Assembly: GCA_029564595.1 (NCBI GenBank)
Contig: JAKQPS010000176.1
Span: 78,813 to 142,812, forward strand
Reading direction: 5' to 3'
Length of the DNA: 64,000 nucleotides
Origin: a bacterium
GTDB lineage: Bacteria > UBP15 > UBA6099
Every line of letters begins with the position of its first letter. The stretch's first letter is position 1. The notes under the pieces were generated by a model. The model was not told where the DNA came from. It searched no databases and worked only from the letters and a program-made list of their open reading frames with translations. Both the position numbers and the translations under genes were made by a program. This document shows positions 26,651 through 35,126 of this stretch, piece by piece.

Positions 26651-27796
26651 ATGAGCAGAGTGCCTGTGCGCGCAAATGTTTTGATGTGGGCGATTGAGCG
26701 CTCCGGCTCGACTATGGAGAAAATCCAAAAGGATTTTCCTAAAATCCGGGAATGGATATCCGGCGAGAAGCTGCCGACGTTTAAACAACTTGAGGAGTTC
26801 GCAAAGAAAACCAGAACTCCTTTTGGGTTTCTGTTTCTTGATGAGCCGCCTGAAGAACAACTGCCTATTCCTCACTTCAGAACTATGGCGGATGACGAGA
26901 TTTCAAAACCCAGCCCGGATTTGACCGAAACAATATACGCTATGCAATTGCGTCAGTTCTGGATGCGCGATTTTCTCATTCAAGAAGGCCATGAGCCGCT
27001 TGATTTCGTGAAATCCTCGAACATAGAAGACTCCTCGGTTTCGGTCGCCGAGCGCATGAGGTTCGCGCTTGGGCTGGAAGCCGGATGGACGGAACAGAGC
27101 CCTACTTGGCAAGAAGCTCTTGTGGAATTCCGAGACGCGATCGAGCGCGCGGGCATCCTAGTCTTCTTTAATGGGATAGTAGGAAACAACACGCATCGAA
27201 GACTTGACCCCGGCGAATTCCGAGGGTTTGTGATATCCGACGAATACGCGCCCTTGATTTTCGTGAACAATGCGGATTACAAAGCCGCTCAAATGTTTAC
27301 TCTCGCGCATGAATTAGCCCATGTGGTGTTCGGCAGCAGCGCCGCGTTTGATCTTCGCGAAATGCAACCCGCGAACAACGCCGTTGAAAAAGCTTGCAAT
27401 AAGGCCGCCGCGGAATTTTTAGTTCCTGAGCGCGAAATGCTCGGATTGTGGGCCGACGCTCAAAGACAGCGCGAGCCATATCAGTTTTTGGCAAGGCGAT
27501 TCAAAGTCAGCGAGGTTGTGGCCGCTAGAAGGGCTTTGGACTTAAACCTTATAGGCAAAGGTTCTTTCTTCGATTTCTATAACGAACACAAAAAACGCTT
27601 TTTTAAAATCAAGCAGGGCGGCGGCAATTATTACAACACTCAAAACGTTCGGCTGGGACGCAGGTTCGTTTCCGCTGTAGCGACCGCCGCGAAAGAAGGA
27701 AAAATGCTTTATTCCGAAGCCTACGATTTAACGGGCCTTTACGGAAAAACTTTCGATAATTACGTGTCCAAAACTCTCGCTGGAGTCGCATGGTAA
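26651..27796 (+). CDS. Xre/ImmA-IrrE family antitoxin-like metallopeptidase
   Basis: This 381-residue protein has an N-terminal DNA-binding-like region (about 1-75, read as MEKIQKDFPKIREWISGE then PTFKQLEEFA). The C-terminal part is a zinc-peptidase domain of the ImmA/IrrE type with HELAH at 219-223. Proteins of this form usually sit next to a toxin and either repress or cleave a partner. It starts at ATG 26651 behind AAGAGG, and its stop overlaps the start of a PIN-like gene by seven bases. A palindrome overlaps its promoter. The gene is less GC-rich than the kinase and UvrA genes on either side. Confidence 0.88.
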   Translation: MSRVPVRANVLMWAIERSGSTMEKIQKDFPKIREWISGEKLPTFKQLEEFAKKTRTPFGFLFLDEPPEEQLPIPHFRTMADDEISKPSPDLTETIYAMQLRQFWMRDFLIQEGHEPLDFVKSSNIEDSSVSVAERMRFALGLEAGWTEQSPTWQEALVEFRDAIERAGILVFFNGIVGNNTHRRLDPGEFRGFVISDEYAPLIFVNNADYKAAQMFTLAHELAHVVFGSSAAFDLREMQPANNAVEKACNKAAAEFLVPEREMLGLWADAQRQREPYQFLARRFKVSEVVAARRALDLNLIGKGSFFDFYNEHKKRFFKIKQGGGNYYNTQNVRLGRRFVSAVATAAKEGKMLYSEAYDLTGLYGKTFDNYVSKTLAGVAW

Positions 27797-28293
27797 TAGA
27801 AAACGCGGTGTACATCCTTGACGCTGATGTCTTTATTCGAGCCGCCCGCGATTATTATGCGTTCGATATTAACCCTCAATTCTGGGAAAAATTGGTTCTA
27901 CTTGCCGAGGCCGGACGCATTGCCAGCGTCGACAAAGTCAAACTTGAGCTTGACAGAGGCAACGACGCCCTGAAACAATGGGTGAATCAACGATTCTCAA
28001 AAGCCTTCAAATCATGCGATGACGAAGAAGTGACAACCGCTTTCGCTGACACGATGAAATGGGTCAACGCTCAGCAACAATTCGCCATTGCGGCAAAATC
28101 CGATTACGCTTCTAAGGCTGACGGTTGGTTGGTTGCTTATGCTAAAGCGAAGGATTGTGTCATAGTAACTCAAGAGAAATATGCCCGGGAAGTAAGAAAC
28201 AGGGTGCCGATTCCGAACATTTGCAAGGCATTTGACGTGACTTGTGTCGATACATTTGAGATGTTGCGAAACCTCGGCGTTGTTTTTCTTTAA
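27790..28293 (+). CDS. DUF4411 / PIN-like protein, probable RNase toxin
   Basis: This 167-residue protein begins with the PIN-type strand and acidic turn YILDADVFIRAARDYY (D11, D13). A later DGWLVAYAKAKDCVIVTQE carries the second acidic cluster and strand. This arrangement fits DUF4411, a PIN-like family regularly encoded after an ImmA/IrrE antitoxin. PIN toxins cleave RNA using metal bound by such acidic residues; RNA cleavage here is inferred. Its start (ATG 27790) lies inside the end of the upstream gene, so the two are coupled. Confidence 0.85.
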   Translation: MVIENAVYILDADVFIRAARDYYAFDINPQFWEKLVLLAEAGRIASVDKVKLELDRGNDALKQWVNQRFSKAFKSCDDEEVTTAFADTMKWVNAQQQFAIAAKSDYASKADGWLVAYAKAKDCVIVTQEKYAREVRNRVPIPNICKAFDVTCVDTFEMLRNLGVVFL

Positions 28294-28306
28294 CAACGAT
28301 TATAAT
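28280..28306 (+). promoter_or_regulatory. Probable uvrA promoter
   Basis: A perfect TATAAT lies at 28301-28306, with TTGTTT at 28280-28285 after a short 15-base spacer. A loop-type hairpin, AAGCGCGC/GCGCGCTT at 28320-28339, lies in the leader and touches the purine-rich ribosome site GGAAAG. It may affect uvrA translation; it has no T run and is not a terminator. Confidence 0.4.
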
Positions 28307-28351
28307 AACCGGTGTCGTTAAGCGCGCAAAAGCGCGCTTGGAAAGAATTCC

Positions 28352-31201
28352 ATGTCCGGCGAAAAGATAACCATACGCGGCGCGAGGCAGAACAACCTCA
28401 AGGACGTCTCTCTGGAGATTGCCCATGAGCGGCTGACCGTCTTCACCGGCGTCAGCGGCTCCGGCAAATCTTCTCTCGCGTTCGACACTCTTTTCGCCGA
28501 AGGACAGCGGCTGTTCGTCGAATCCCAGTCCACTTACGCCAGACAGTTCCTTCAGCGGCTGGACAAACCCGACGTGGACTCCATCGAGGGTCTTCGCCCC
28601 GCCATCGCCGTCCGCTCCAAGAACACCTACAGGACTTCCCGCTCCACCGTCGGAACGGTCACCGAAATCTACGACTACCTGCGCCTGATTTATTCGAAAA
28701 TCGGCAAGCTTATCTGCCCCGACTGCGGAAACCCGGTTTCCGCGGCGACCACAGACGAGATGATTGACGCGGCGCTCGAAAAATTCTCCGGCGGCAAGGT
28801 CTACGTGCTGGCCCCCCTCGATTTTTCCGAAAAAATGACCCCAGAACTGTTGCGGGAGGCCGCGCGGGCGCGCGGCTATTCCTACATCTTGGCCGGCGAC
28901 GGCCCGGCGATAGACTTGGAATCCGCCGACGAAAAAACGCTCGCCGCCGCGCTCTCCGCCCCCGCCACGAAATCCGCTAAAAAAAGCCGCTCCGGCTCTC
29001 CGGAATCCCGCTCCCTTTTCATCGTGGTGGACAGGCTGACGGTCTCGCCGCATAAACGCAAACGCATCGCCGACTCCATCGAGACGGCTGTCCGCGAGGG
29101 CGACGGCGTGTTCGCCGTCCAACCCGCCGACGGCGGCGAACGGCTTTTCCTAACATCCCGCCCTCAATGCCTCAAATGCGGAACCACCGCCGTGCGCCCC
29201 TCACCGCAACAGTTGTCCTTCAACAGCGCTCTTGGCGCTTGCCCGGCCTGCAAAGGCTTCGGCGACACTTATGAAATCGACATGGACGCCGTAGTCCCCG
29301 ACAAATCGAAATCGCTCCGCGACGGAGCCATCGAATGCTGGGAAACGCGCGGCATAAAAAAATACGCCCACAAGATGTTCAACAAAGACGAAGACGAGCT
29401 GGGCGTCCGCCCCGACGTGCCCTTCGAAGACCTCTCCGAAGAAGAGCTTGACCGCCTCATGAAGGGCAAAGGCGAACTCTACGGCATCGAGCAGTTCTTC
29501 GACGAAATGAGACAGAAAAGCTACAAGGCCTCCAACAGGTTTTTCCTTTCGAGATACAGGACGCTTCGCAAATGCCGCGAATGCGGCGGAACCCGCCTCA
29601 ACCCCGTCGCTCTCAGCGCGCTTATCGGCGGCAAAGACATCGCCGAGCTAGGCTCCATGCCCGTATCCGATCTGCACGACTTCTTCCGCGCGCTCGACCT
29701 GTCGGCCTCCGAACGCGAGGCGGTGAAACTCCCCCTCGACGAAGTGGCGTCGCGGACGAAATACCTTCGCGACATCGGCCTCGGATACCTGACTCTCTGG
29801 CGGCTTTCGCGCACGCTCTCCGGCGGAGAAATGCAGCGCATCCACCTCGCCGGACACCTCGGCTCCCGCCTCACCGGAACCCTCTACGCTCTGGACGAGC
29901 CGACCGTCGGCCTTCATCCGAGGGACACCGACCGCCTCATCCGCGTCCTCAAAGACATCCGCGACCTCGGCAACACCGTCGTCGTGGTCGAACACGACCT
30001 TCAGGTGATGAACGCCGCGGACGACATCGTAGACATCGGCCCCGGCCCCGGCGAACGCGGCGGCGAAATCGTTTTCTCCGGCCCGCTCCGCGATTTTAAA
30101 TCTTCCGCAAAAACCATGACCGCCGACTACCTGACTGGCAGAAAAAAAGTTTCCGACTTCAAACGGCAGCGTCCGGCGACGATGAAAAAACGCGGCGCGG
30201 CCATTGTCAAAAACGCCCGACTGCACAACCTCAAAAATATCGATGTCGCGTTCCCCATCGGATTGTTCACTTGCGTCACCGGCGTCAGCGGCTCAGGCAA
30301 AAGCACTCTGGTGTGCGACCTGCTGCACCCTCTCGTCGCTTCCTCGCTAGACTCTGGAGACGGGCCTCCCGAAGACGCTTGCGGCGGCGTGTCCGGCGAA
30401 GCCTCCATCTCTTTCGTCGAGATGACCGGACAGGACCCGCCCGCTCTCTCCCCGCGAGCAAACTGCCTCACCTATCTGGGCGTCTTCTCAAATGTCAGAC
30501 AACTCTTTGCCGACACCGAGGACGCCCGACGACGCGGACTCGGCCCCGGCGCTTTCTCTTTTAACACCCCAGAAGGCCGCTGCCCCAAATGCGAAGGCGC
30601 CGGCTTCGTTCAAATCGACATGCAGTTCCTCGCCGACATATTGGTCGCCTGCGACGCCTGCGACGGCTCCCGCTTCCTCCCGAACGTCCTCTCTGTCCGC
30701 TACAAGGACAAAAACATAAACGACATCCTGTCGCTCACAGCGTCCGAAGCCATCGAGTTCTTTGCCGGGACAAAACCGCTCATCAGAAAACTCGTCGCTC
30801 TCGAAGAAGTCGGTCTCGGATACATCCGCATCGGCCAGCCCCTCAACACAATGTCCGGCGGCGAATTGCAGCGCCTGAAGATATCCCGCGAACTCGGCGC
30901 CGCGCGCGGCGAAACTGGGCTCTATATCTTCGACGAGCCGACTATGGGGCTGCACTGCTACGAAGTCGCCAAGTTCCTTTCCTGCGTGGACAAACTCGTC
31001 AGCGGCGGCCACACCGTCGTTGTCATAGAGCACAATCTGGACGTCATCGCCCAAGCCGACCACGTAATCGACCTCGGCCCCGAAGGCGGAGACGCCGGTG
31101 GTCGCGTGGTGGCCGCCGGAACCCCGGCGGACATCGCCGCCTGCCCGGACTCCGTCACAGGCGTCTTCCTCGCTCCCATACTTAAAAAATCCCCGCGCTA
31201 G
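28352..31201 (+). CDS. uvrA: UvrA-type excinuclease ATPase
   Basis: This 949-residue protein has the UvrA layout. Two ABC modules carry GVSGSGKSS near residue 34 and GVSGSGKST near 643. Two signature sequences, LSGGEMQR and MSGGELQR, and two DEPTxGLH boxes follow. Zinc modules CLKCG/CPACKG (near 272) and CPKCEGAGF/CDACDG (near 750) are present. UvrA finds bulky DNA lesions and loads UvrB. The second half is divergent: where most UvrA proteins read IDQSPIGRTPRSNPATYTG, this one reads FVEMTGQDPPALSPRANC and then LTYLG. It could be a UvrA paralogue rather than the housekeeping copy. No uvrB or uvrC is nearby. The start follows GGAAAG and a leader hairpin. Confidence 0.9.
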   Translation: MSGEKITIRGARQNNLKDVSLEIAHERLTVFTGVSGSGKSSLAFDTLFAEGQRLFVESQSTYARQFLQRLDKPDVDSIEGLRPAIAVRSKNTYRTSRSTVGTVTEIYDYLRLIYSKIGKLICPDCGNPVSAATTDEMIDAALEKFSGGKVYVLAPLDFSEKMTPELLREAARARGYSYILAGDGPAIDLESADEKTLAAALSAPATKSAKKSRSGSPESRSLFIVVDRLTVSPHKRKRIADSIETAVREGDGVFAVQPADGGERLFLTSRPQCLKCGTTAVRPSPQQLSFNSALGACPACKGFGDTYEIDMDAVVPDKSKSLRDGAIECWETRGIKKYAHKMFNKDEDELGVRPDVPFEDLSEEELDRLMKGKGELYGIEQFFDEMRQKSYKASNRFFLSRYRTLRKCRECGGTRLNPVALSALIGGKDIAELGSMPVSDLHDFFRALDLSASEREAVKLPLDEVASRTKYLRDIGLGYLTLWRLSRTLSGGEMQRIHLAGHLGSRLTGTLYALDEPTVGLHPRDTDRLIRVLKDIRDLGNTVVVVEHDLQVMNAADDIVDIGPGPGERGGEIVFSGPLRDFKSSAKTMTADYLTGRKKVSDFKRQRPATMKKRGAAIVKNARLHNLKNIDVAFPIGLFTCVTGVSGSGKSTLVCDLLHPLVASSLDSGDGPPEDACGGVSGEASISFVEMTGQDPPALSPRANCLTYLGVFSNVRQLFADTEDARRRGLGPGAFSFNTPEGRCPKCEGAGFVQIDMQFLADILVACDACDGSRFLPNVLSVRYKDKNINDILSLTASEAIEFFAGTKPLIRKLVALEEVGLGYIRIGQPLNTMSGGELQRLKISRELGAARGETGLYIFDEPTMGLHCYEVAKFLSCVDKLVSGGHTVVVIEHNLDVIAQADHVIDLGPEGGDAGGRVVAAGTPADIAACPDSVTGVFLAPILKKSPR

Positions 31202-31241
31202 AAACTTATACGATATATTACTTGATTTTACCCATTGTGCC

Positions 31242-31272
31242 GGGTGCCACCCACAACCCTGTTGTGGGTGTG
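31242..31272. repeat. Solo palindromic repeat related to the MITE ends
   Basis: The sequence starts GGGTGCCACCCACAAC and folds as CACCCACAAC/GTTGTGGGTG with loop CCT. It has the same plan as the ends of the element at 37971-38185. It lies between the uvrA stop (+) and the HAD stop (-) and may also act as a transcription barrier. Confidence 0.65.
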
Positions 31273-31329
31273 CGATGAGCAAAACCAATTAAGAGTAGGT
31301 ATATATAGTTGAATTGATTGTGTCAGATA

Positions 31330-32547
31330 TTAAAACAGGTCTTCGAAGCGGGAAACGTCTTCCAATATGAAGTCGGGGTTGAGCGCGCGCATCTGTTCGA
31401 CCGCCTCTAGGCTCTTTATCCCTGTGAGAACCACCGCCGACCTCGCGCCCATCGTTCGCGCGGCTATAAGGTCGCTCAGCGAATCCCCCACAATGAGCGT
31501 CCGCTCCCCAAGCTCCTTCGGCAGGGGCAACGGCATCTCCAACAGCTCGTCTATCGAGGCGTCCGGATGTATCGCGCGCAGATACACGTAAGGATGCGGT
31601 TTGGCAATAGACGCCGGGCGGCCCTGCCCGGAAAGATGCTTCTCCGCTTCGTGTATCTCCCTGTGCGTCGATATGTGGCGCGGGTCGAAAAAATGATACA
31701 GCCCCCAACTCTTCAGAGGTATCATTATCTCGTCGTACGGCCGCCCGGTGGCTATTCCGAACTTCATGCCCGCTTCCTTCAGCAATGACAAACCCGACAG
31801 TATCCCTCCCAGCGGAATCACCGGCGCCTCATACTGTATCGTCCCAAGTTTCGGAATGGCGCTTATCCGGCTGTCGTTGTCCTTCAGGTACAGAAGGTCT
31901 CCGAGATACCGCTCTTGGAACAGCGCGACTACCAAGTCCCACATCGAGCCGCGCCTCTCGAACTCCGGCGCGCTCAGCCCCGTCCTCTCCAGCCGCCACT
32001 CGTTGACGCGCTCGACGAACGCCACCGCCCTTTTAGCCGGATCGTCCGCCCCTCCGTTCGCCGCCGCCTCTTTCATCCTCTTCCTGACGAACGACATGAA
32101 ATACGCGCCAAGCGAATCCATCTTCTCAAGCGACATCCTTCGCTCCGGCAGCATAGCTCCGAAAACAGAGAGCGTTTCCGGCGCGAACGGCTTCTCAAAA
32201 AGCGCCCCGGCGTCCCTCCTCGGCTGCGCCTCCGCCATCAATTCAATCAGATACAGCGCGAACGAAAAATACGCCAGATCCCAGTTCGTGTTTATCCCGT
32301 TGTTCCTCAGCAGCGCTATGAAAGCGGGCGACACGAAATGCTCGAACGCCACCGGCGCGCCCGATTTGTGCAGCACGCTCAGCATCGTGTCGTCGATCAG
32401 CCCTGTGAACTGTTTGCTGTATAGCAATTCAAGGACGGTGTGGTCGGCGGCTGACCAGTATTCGGCCTCGCCCGTTATCACTCCGTCCATATCGAATATC
32501 ACGGTGTCTATCTTATGAAACTTGTTCCTGTCGGCCTGAGTCGCCAT
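31330..32547 (-). CDS. HAD-superfamily hydrolase following hisB
   Basis: This 405-residue protein has HAD motif I FDMDGVI (D19, D21), a motif III lysine in AKPHPY and motif IV GDSLSDLIAARTMG. More than 200 residues between motifs I and III form an unusually large cap region. It should be a phosphatase or phosphomutase. It is encoded 30 bases after hisB and may share its transcript. The histidine pathway needs a histidinol-phosphate phosphatase, and some are HAD proteins, but the large cap is unlike those and the assignment would be speculative. The start is ATG 32547. Confidence 0.78.
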   Translation of the reverse strand: MATQADRNKFHKIDTVIFDMDGVITGEAEYWSAADHTVLELLYSKQFTGLIDDTMLSVLHKSGAPVAFEHFVSPAFIALLRNNGINTNWDLAYFSFALYLIELMAEAQPRRDAGALFEKPFAPETLSVFGAMLPERRMSLEKMDSLGAYFMSFVRKRMKEAAANGGADDPAKRAVAFVERVNEWRLERTGLSAPEFERRGSMWDLVVALFQERYLGDLLYLKDNDSRISAIPKLGTIQYEAPVIPLGGILSGLSLLKEAGMKFGIATGRPYDEIMIPLKSWGLYHFFDPRHISTHREIHEAEKHLSGQGRPASIAKPHPYVYLRAIHPDASIDELLEMPLPLPKELGERTLIVGDSLSDLIAARTMGARSAVVLTGIKSLEAVEQMRALNPDFILEDVSRFEDLF

Positions 32548-32577
32548 GGATACGCCCGTCCGTTCTCCGCTCCCGCC

Positions 32578-33213
32578 TCAATCCTTCTTGAGCGAGACCT
32601 TTCCCTTCACGCCGGGAGTCGTCCCCGCGCGCCACGGGCACGGCTCGAACGCCGCCCGCAGAGCTTCCGCGAACGCCCTGAACGCGCTCTCCCAGACATG
32701 GTGCGGATTGTCCCCGCGCAACAGGTCGAGATGCGCCGTCGCCCTCGCCCCCTGCGCGAACCCGTCGATGAACGTCAACAGGTCCGCCTGCTGCATGTCC
32801 TCCACCAGTTCCCCTCTCTCCCTCAGCGCGTCCCCTGCCACGAACAGCGCCCTGTCCTCGAAACTCACCACCGCCCTGCACATCGCCTCGTCTATGCACG
32901 CCACCGCGCTTCCGCTCCCGTTTATTCCGCCCTCCAGCTCCCTCATGAACAGTTCCCTGTACGCCTCTCCAAGCGACAGCCCCACATCCTCGCATATAAC
33001 GTGCGTCAGCTTGAAGTCCGGCATGTCCACGTCCACTTCGAGGTTCACGCACCCCCGCCACGATATCGTCTCCAGCATGTGGTTGAAGAACTGCAACGGC
33101 GTGTTTATCTTCTTTTTGAAGTCGGCGTCCCGCGCGCCGCGCCCAAGCTTCAAGACTATCTTGGACTCGTTGGTCTCCCGCTTCACGGTTATCATATTCG
33201 TTTTTTCGGCCAT
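32578..33213 (-). CDS. hisB: Imidazoleglycerol-phosphate dehydratase, divergent
   Basis: This 211-residue protein has the two-repeat plan of HisB, which dehydrates imidazoleglycerol phosphate in histidine synthesis. Recognisable parts are RETNESKI, FFNHMLETI, EDVGLSLGEA, and the second metal motif PHHVWESAFRAFAEAL. The first metal region is altered: FFDHML is FFNHML and DDHHTxED is LTHVICED, so one of two adjacent histidines and nearby acids are gone. The second HHxxE motif is intact. It may still be active or may have a shifted role. ATG 33213 is chosen over 33216 because GGAGG is then six bases away. It follows hisD by 48 bases. Confidence 0.82.
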   Translation of the reverse strand: MAEKTNMITVKRETNESKIVLKLGRGARDADFKKKINTPLQFFNHMLETISWRGCVNLEVDVDMPDFKLTHVICEDVGLSLGEAYRELFMRELEGGINGSGSAVACIDEAMCRAVVSFEDRALFVAGDALRERGELVEDMQQADLLTFIDGFAQGARATAHLDLLRGDNPHHVWESAFRAFAEALRAAFEPCPWRAGTTPGVKGKVSLKKD

Positions 33214-33261
33214 CATCCGCCTCCGTCCGGGCGATCCCCGCAGGGCCTCGCCGCCCGCGAG

Positions 33262-34641
33262 TTATTTTTTCTTTCCAGTTTTCTTTGGCGACGCCTTTTT
33301 CTTCGCGGCTTTCGCCCGCGCCTTCTCCGCCTTCCGCGCTTCCATCCTTATCTTCACCGCCTGCGCGTGCGCCGGGAACCCCTCGTAATTTGCCAGCGTC
33401 AGCGCCCCCGGCGCCAGCGCGTCGAAACCCGACGGCGTCGCGTATCCGATCGACGTCCTCTTCAGGAAATCAAACACCGACACGCACGAAAAAGTCCTCG
33501 CGAACCCGCCCGTCGGCAATATCGCGTCTATCCCCAGATTGAAATTCCCCAGCGTTATCGGCGTGTCCGGCCCGATAAGTATCTCTCCCGCGTTCTTTAT
33601 CCCGTTCACCGCCTCGACCGGGTCGAACACCAGAACCTCAAGGTGTTCCGGAGCGAACTCGTTCACAAACGCTATCGACTGAGCTAGGTTGCGGGTCAGC
33701 ACCGCGCCCCCGAAACCTTCCGCCCCAAGACCGCGCGTCGCAAACGTCCGCCTCGGCTCCGGCAGCCTCTTCACCAGCGCGGGCATCCGCTTCGACACTT
33801 CACGGATAAGCGCCTCGCTGTCCGTCACCAGCAGCGCGGTGGAATCCGGCCCGTGCTCCTGCTCTATCAACAAGTCCGCCGCCGCTATATCCGGGTCCGT
33901 CGTCTTGTCCGCCAGTATTATCGACTCGCTCGGCCCAGCCGGCACTCCCACGTCCACCACTCCGAACAATATCCTTTTAGCCGCCGCCACATAAGAGCTG
34001 CCCGGCCCTATCACCTTGTCCATCTTCGGCACCTTCGCCGTCCCGTACGCCATCGCCGCTATCGACTGCGCCCCGCCCACGCGGTACACATTCTCCACTC
34101 CGCACGCCCGCGCCGCCACCAAAGTCGCCGCGTCGCATTCCCCTCCCGGCCCCGGAGGCGTGCACACTATCAGATTCTCCACCCCCGCCGCCACAGCCGG
34201 CGCTCCCAGCATCGCCATCACCGACGGAAACGACCCCTTTCCCCTCGGCACGTACAAACCGCACGACGCTATCGGCGTTATCTTCTCTCCCGCGAACACC
34301 CCATCCCTCACAGGCGTTATCCACAGCGCCTGCGGCATCTGCCTCTCGTGATACGTCCTTATGTTCCCTACCGCTTCCTCTATCGCCGCCACAACCTTGG
34401 CGTCCACTTTTTTCCGCGCCTCGTCGAACTCGCTTTTCCTCACCTTGAAGTCGGACGGCTTCAACTTCACCTTGTCGAACTTCTCGGTGAACTCCGCCAC
34501 CGCCTTGTCTCCCCTGTCCCGCACACCCTCCACCACCGGCCTCACCTGTTCGACAAACCTGTCGATATCCAACTCCGCGCGTCGCAGCAGCCTGCGCTTT
34601 TCCTCGCTGCTCATTTTGTTCCAGTCGTAAACTTTCAACAT
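33262..34641 (-). CDS. hisD: Histidinol dehydrogenase
   Basis: This 459-residue enzyme oxidises histidinol to histidine with NAD. Family signatures are GPSESIILADKTTDP, the zinc region LIEQEHGPDS, APEHLEVLV with the catalytic Glu-His pair, and LPTGGFARTFSCVSV. The C-terminal region EGFPAHAQAV carries a further zinc ligand. The last 28 residues form a Lys/Ala-rich tail that extends beyond the usual length of about 430. ATG 34641 lies four bases after GGAGGAG; an upstream ATG at 34671 lacks this. TATAAT on the minus strand at 34675-34670 may be its -10 box. hisB and a HAD gene follow. Confidence 0.93.
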   Translation of the reverse strand: MLKVYDWNKMSSEEKRRLLRRAELDIDRFVEQVRPVVEGVRDRGDKAVAEFTEKFDKVKLKPSDFKVRKSEFDEARKKVDAKVVAAIEEAVGNIRTYHERQMPQALWITPVRDGVFAGEKITPIASCGLYVPRGKGSFPSVMAMLGAPAVAAGVENLIVCTPPGPGGECDAATLVAARACGVENVYRVGGAQSIAAMAYGTAKVPKMDKVIGPGSSYVAAAKRILFGVVDVGVPAGPSESIILADKTTDPDIAAADLLIEQEHGPDSTALLVTDSEALIREVSKRMPALVKRLPEPRRTFATRGLGAEGFGGAVLTRNLAQSIAFVNEFAPEHLEVLVFDPVEAVNGIKNAGEILIGPDTPITLGNFNLGIDAILPTGGFARTFSCVSVFDFLKRTSIGYATPSGFDALAPGALTLANYEGFPAHAQAVKIRMEARKAEKARAKAAKKKASPKKTGKKK

Positions 34642-34750
34642 CTCGCTCCTCCATACACGCAATTCAGTCATTATATATTAATATCCGAAAAAATCACCCT
34701 CGCCTCTCCCGTCCGCAGCTTATTCCGCATACTCCACATCGCGACTATGC

Positions 34751-34883
34751 AATACCCCATTCTGCCAAGAGCCGGTTTTGACATGAACGAAGTTCAGCAA
34801 AACCGGCGCATCAAGAGTTTTTTTGGAAGGGGCGCGGGGAAACCTATTTTTGCTAAAAAATGGTTTCCCCGCAAAACCATCTT
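34751..34883. repeat. 133-bp direct repeat, copy 1
   Basis: This block is repeated exactly 200 bases downstream at 34951-35083 with four mismatches. Each copy holds two hairpins: GCCGGTTTT/AAAACCGGC, with an inner TGAAC/GTTCA, and GGGGAAACC/GGTTTCCCC. It lies in the 485-base gap between the rhomboid stop and the hisD start, both on the minus strand. No protein is encoded here. Confidence 0.9.
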
Positions 34884-34950
34884 AAACCCGAAAAACCCAA
34901 TATTATAGGTTTTCGTCTTCGGCGATTGGAAAAAAATTTTTGAATTAGAT

Positions 34951-35083
34951 AATACCCCATTCTGCCAAGAGCCGGTTTTGTAATGAACGAAGTTCATCAA
35001 AACCGGCGCATCGAGAGTTTTTTTGGAAGGGGCGCGGGGAAACCTATTTTTGCTAAAAAATGGTTTCCCCGCAAAACCATCTT
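34951..35083. repeat. 133-bp direct repeat, copy 2
   Basis: This is the second copy of the 34751-34883 block, with the same two hairpins. The 67 bases between the copies contain no recognisable feature. The copy ends 44 bases before the rhomboid stop codon and may provide 3' structure for that transcript. Confidence 0.9.
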
Positions 35084-35126
35084 TTCATTTCTCTTCGCTT
35101 TTTAATTCCTTTTTCAGTAATAGCGC

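Noticed and set aside
33853..34908. 351-residue frame antisense to hisD running into the direct repeat
   Set aside because: It is Arg/His-rich and lacks a start signal.
34751..35083. Possible CRISPR array
   Set aside because: There are only two 133-base copies with internal hairpins and one 67-base gap, so the structure is not CRISPR-like, and no cas gene is nearby.
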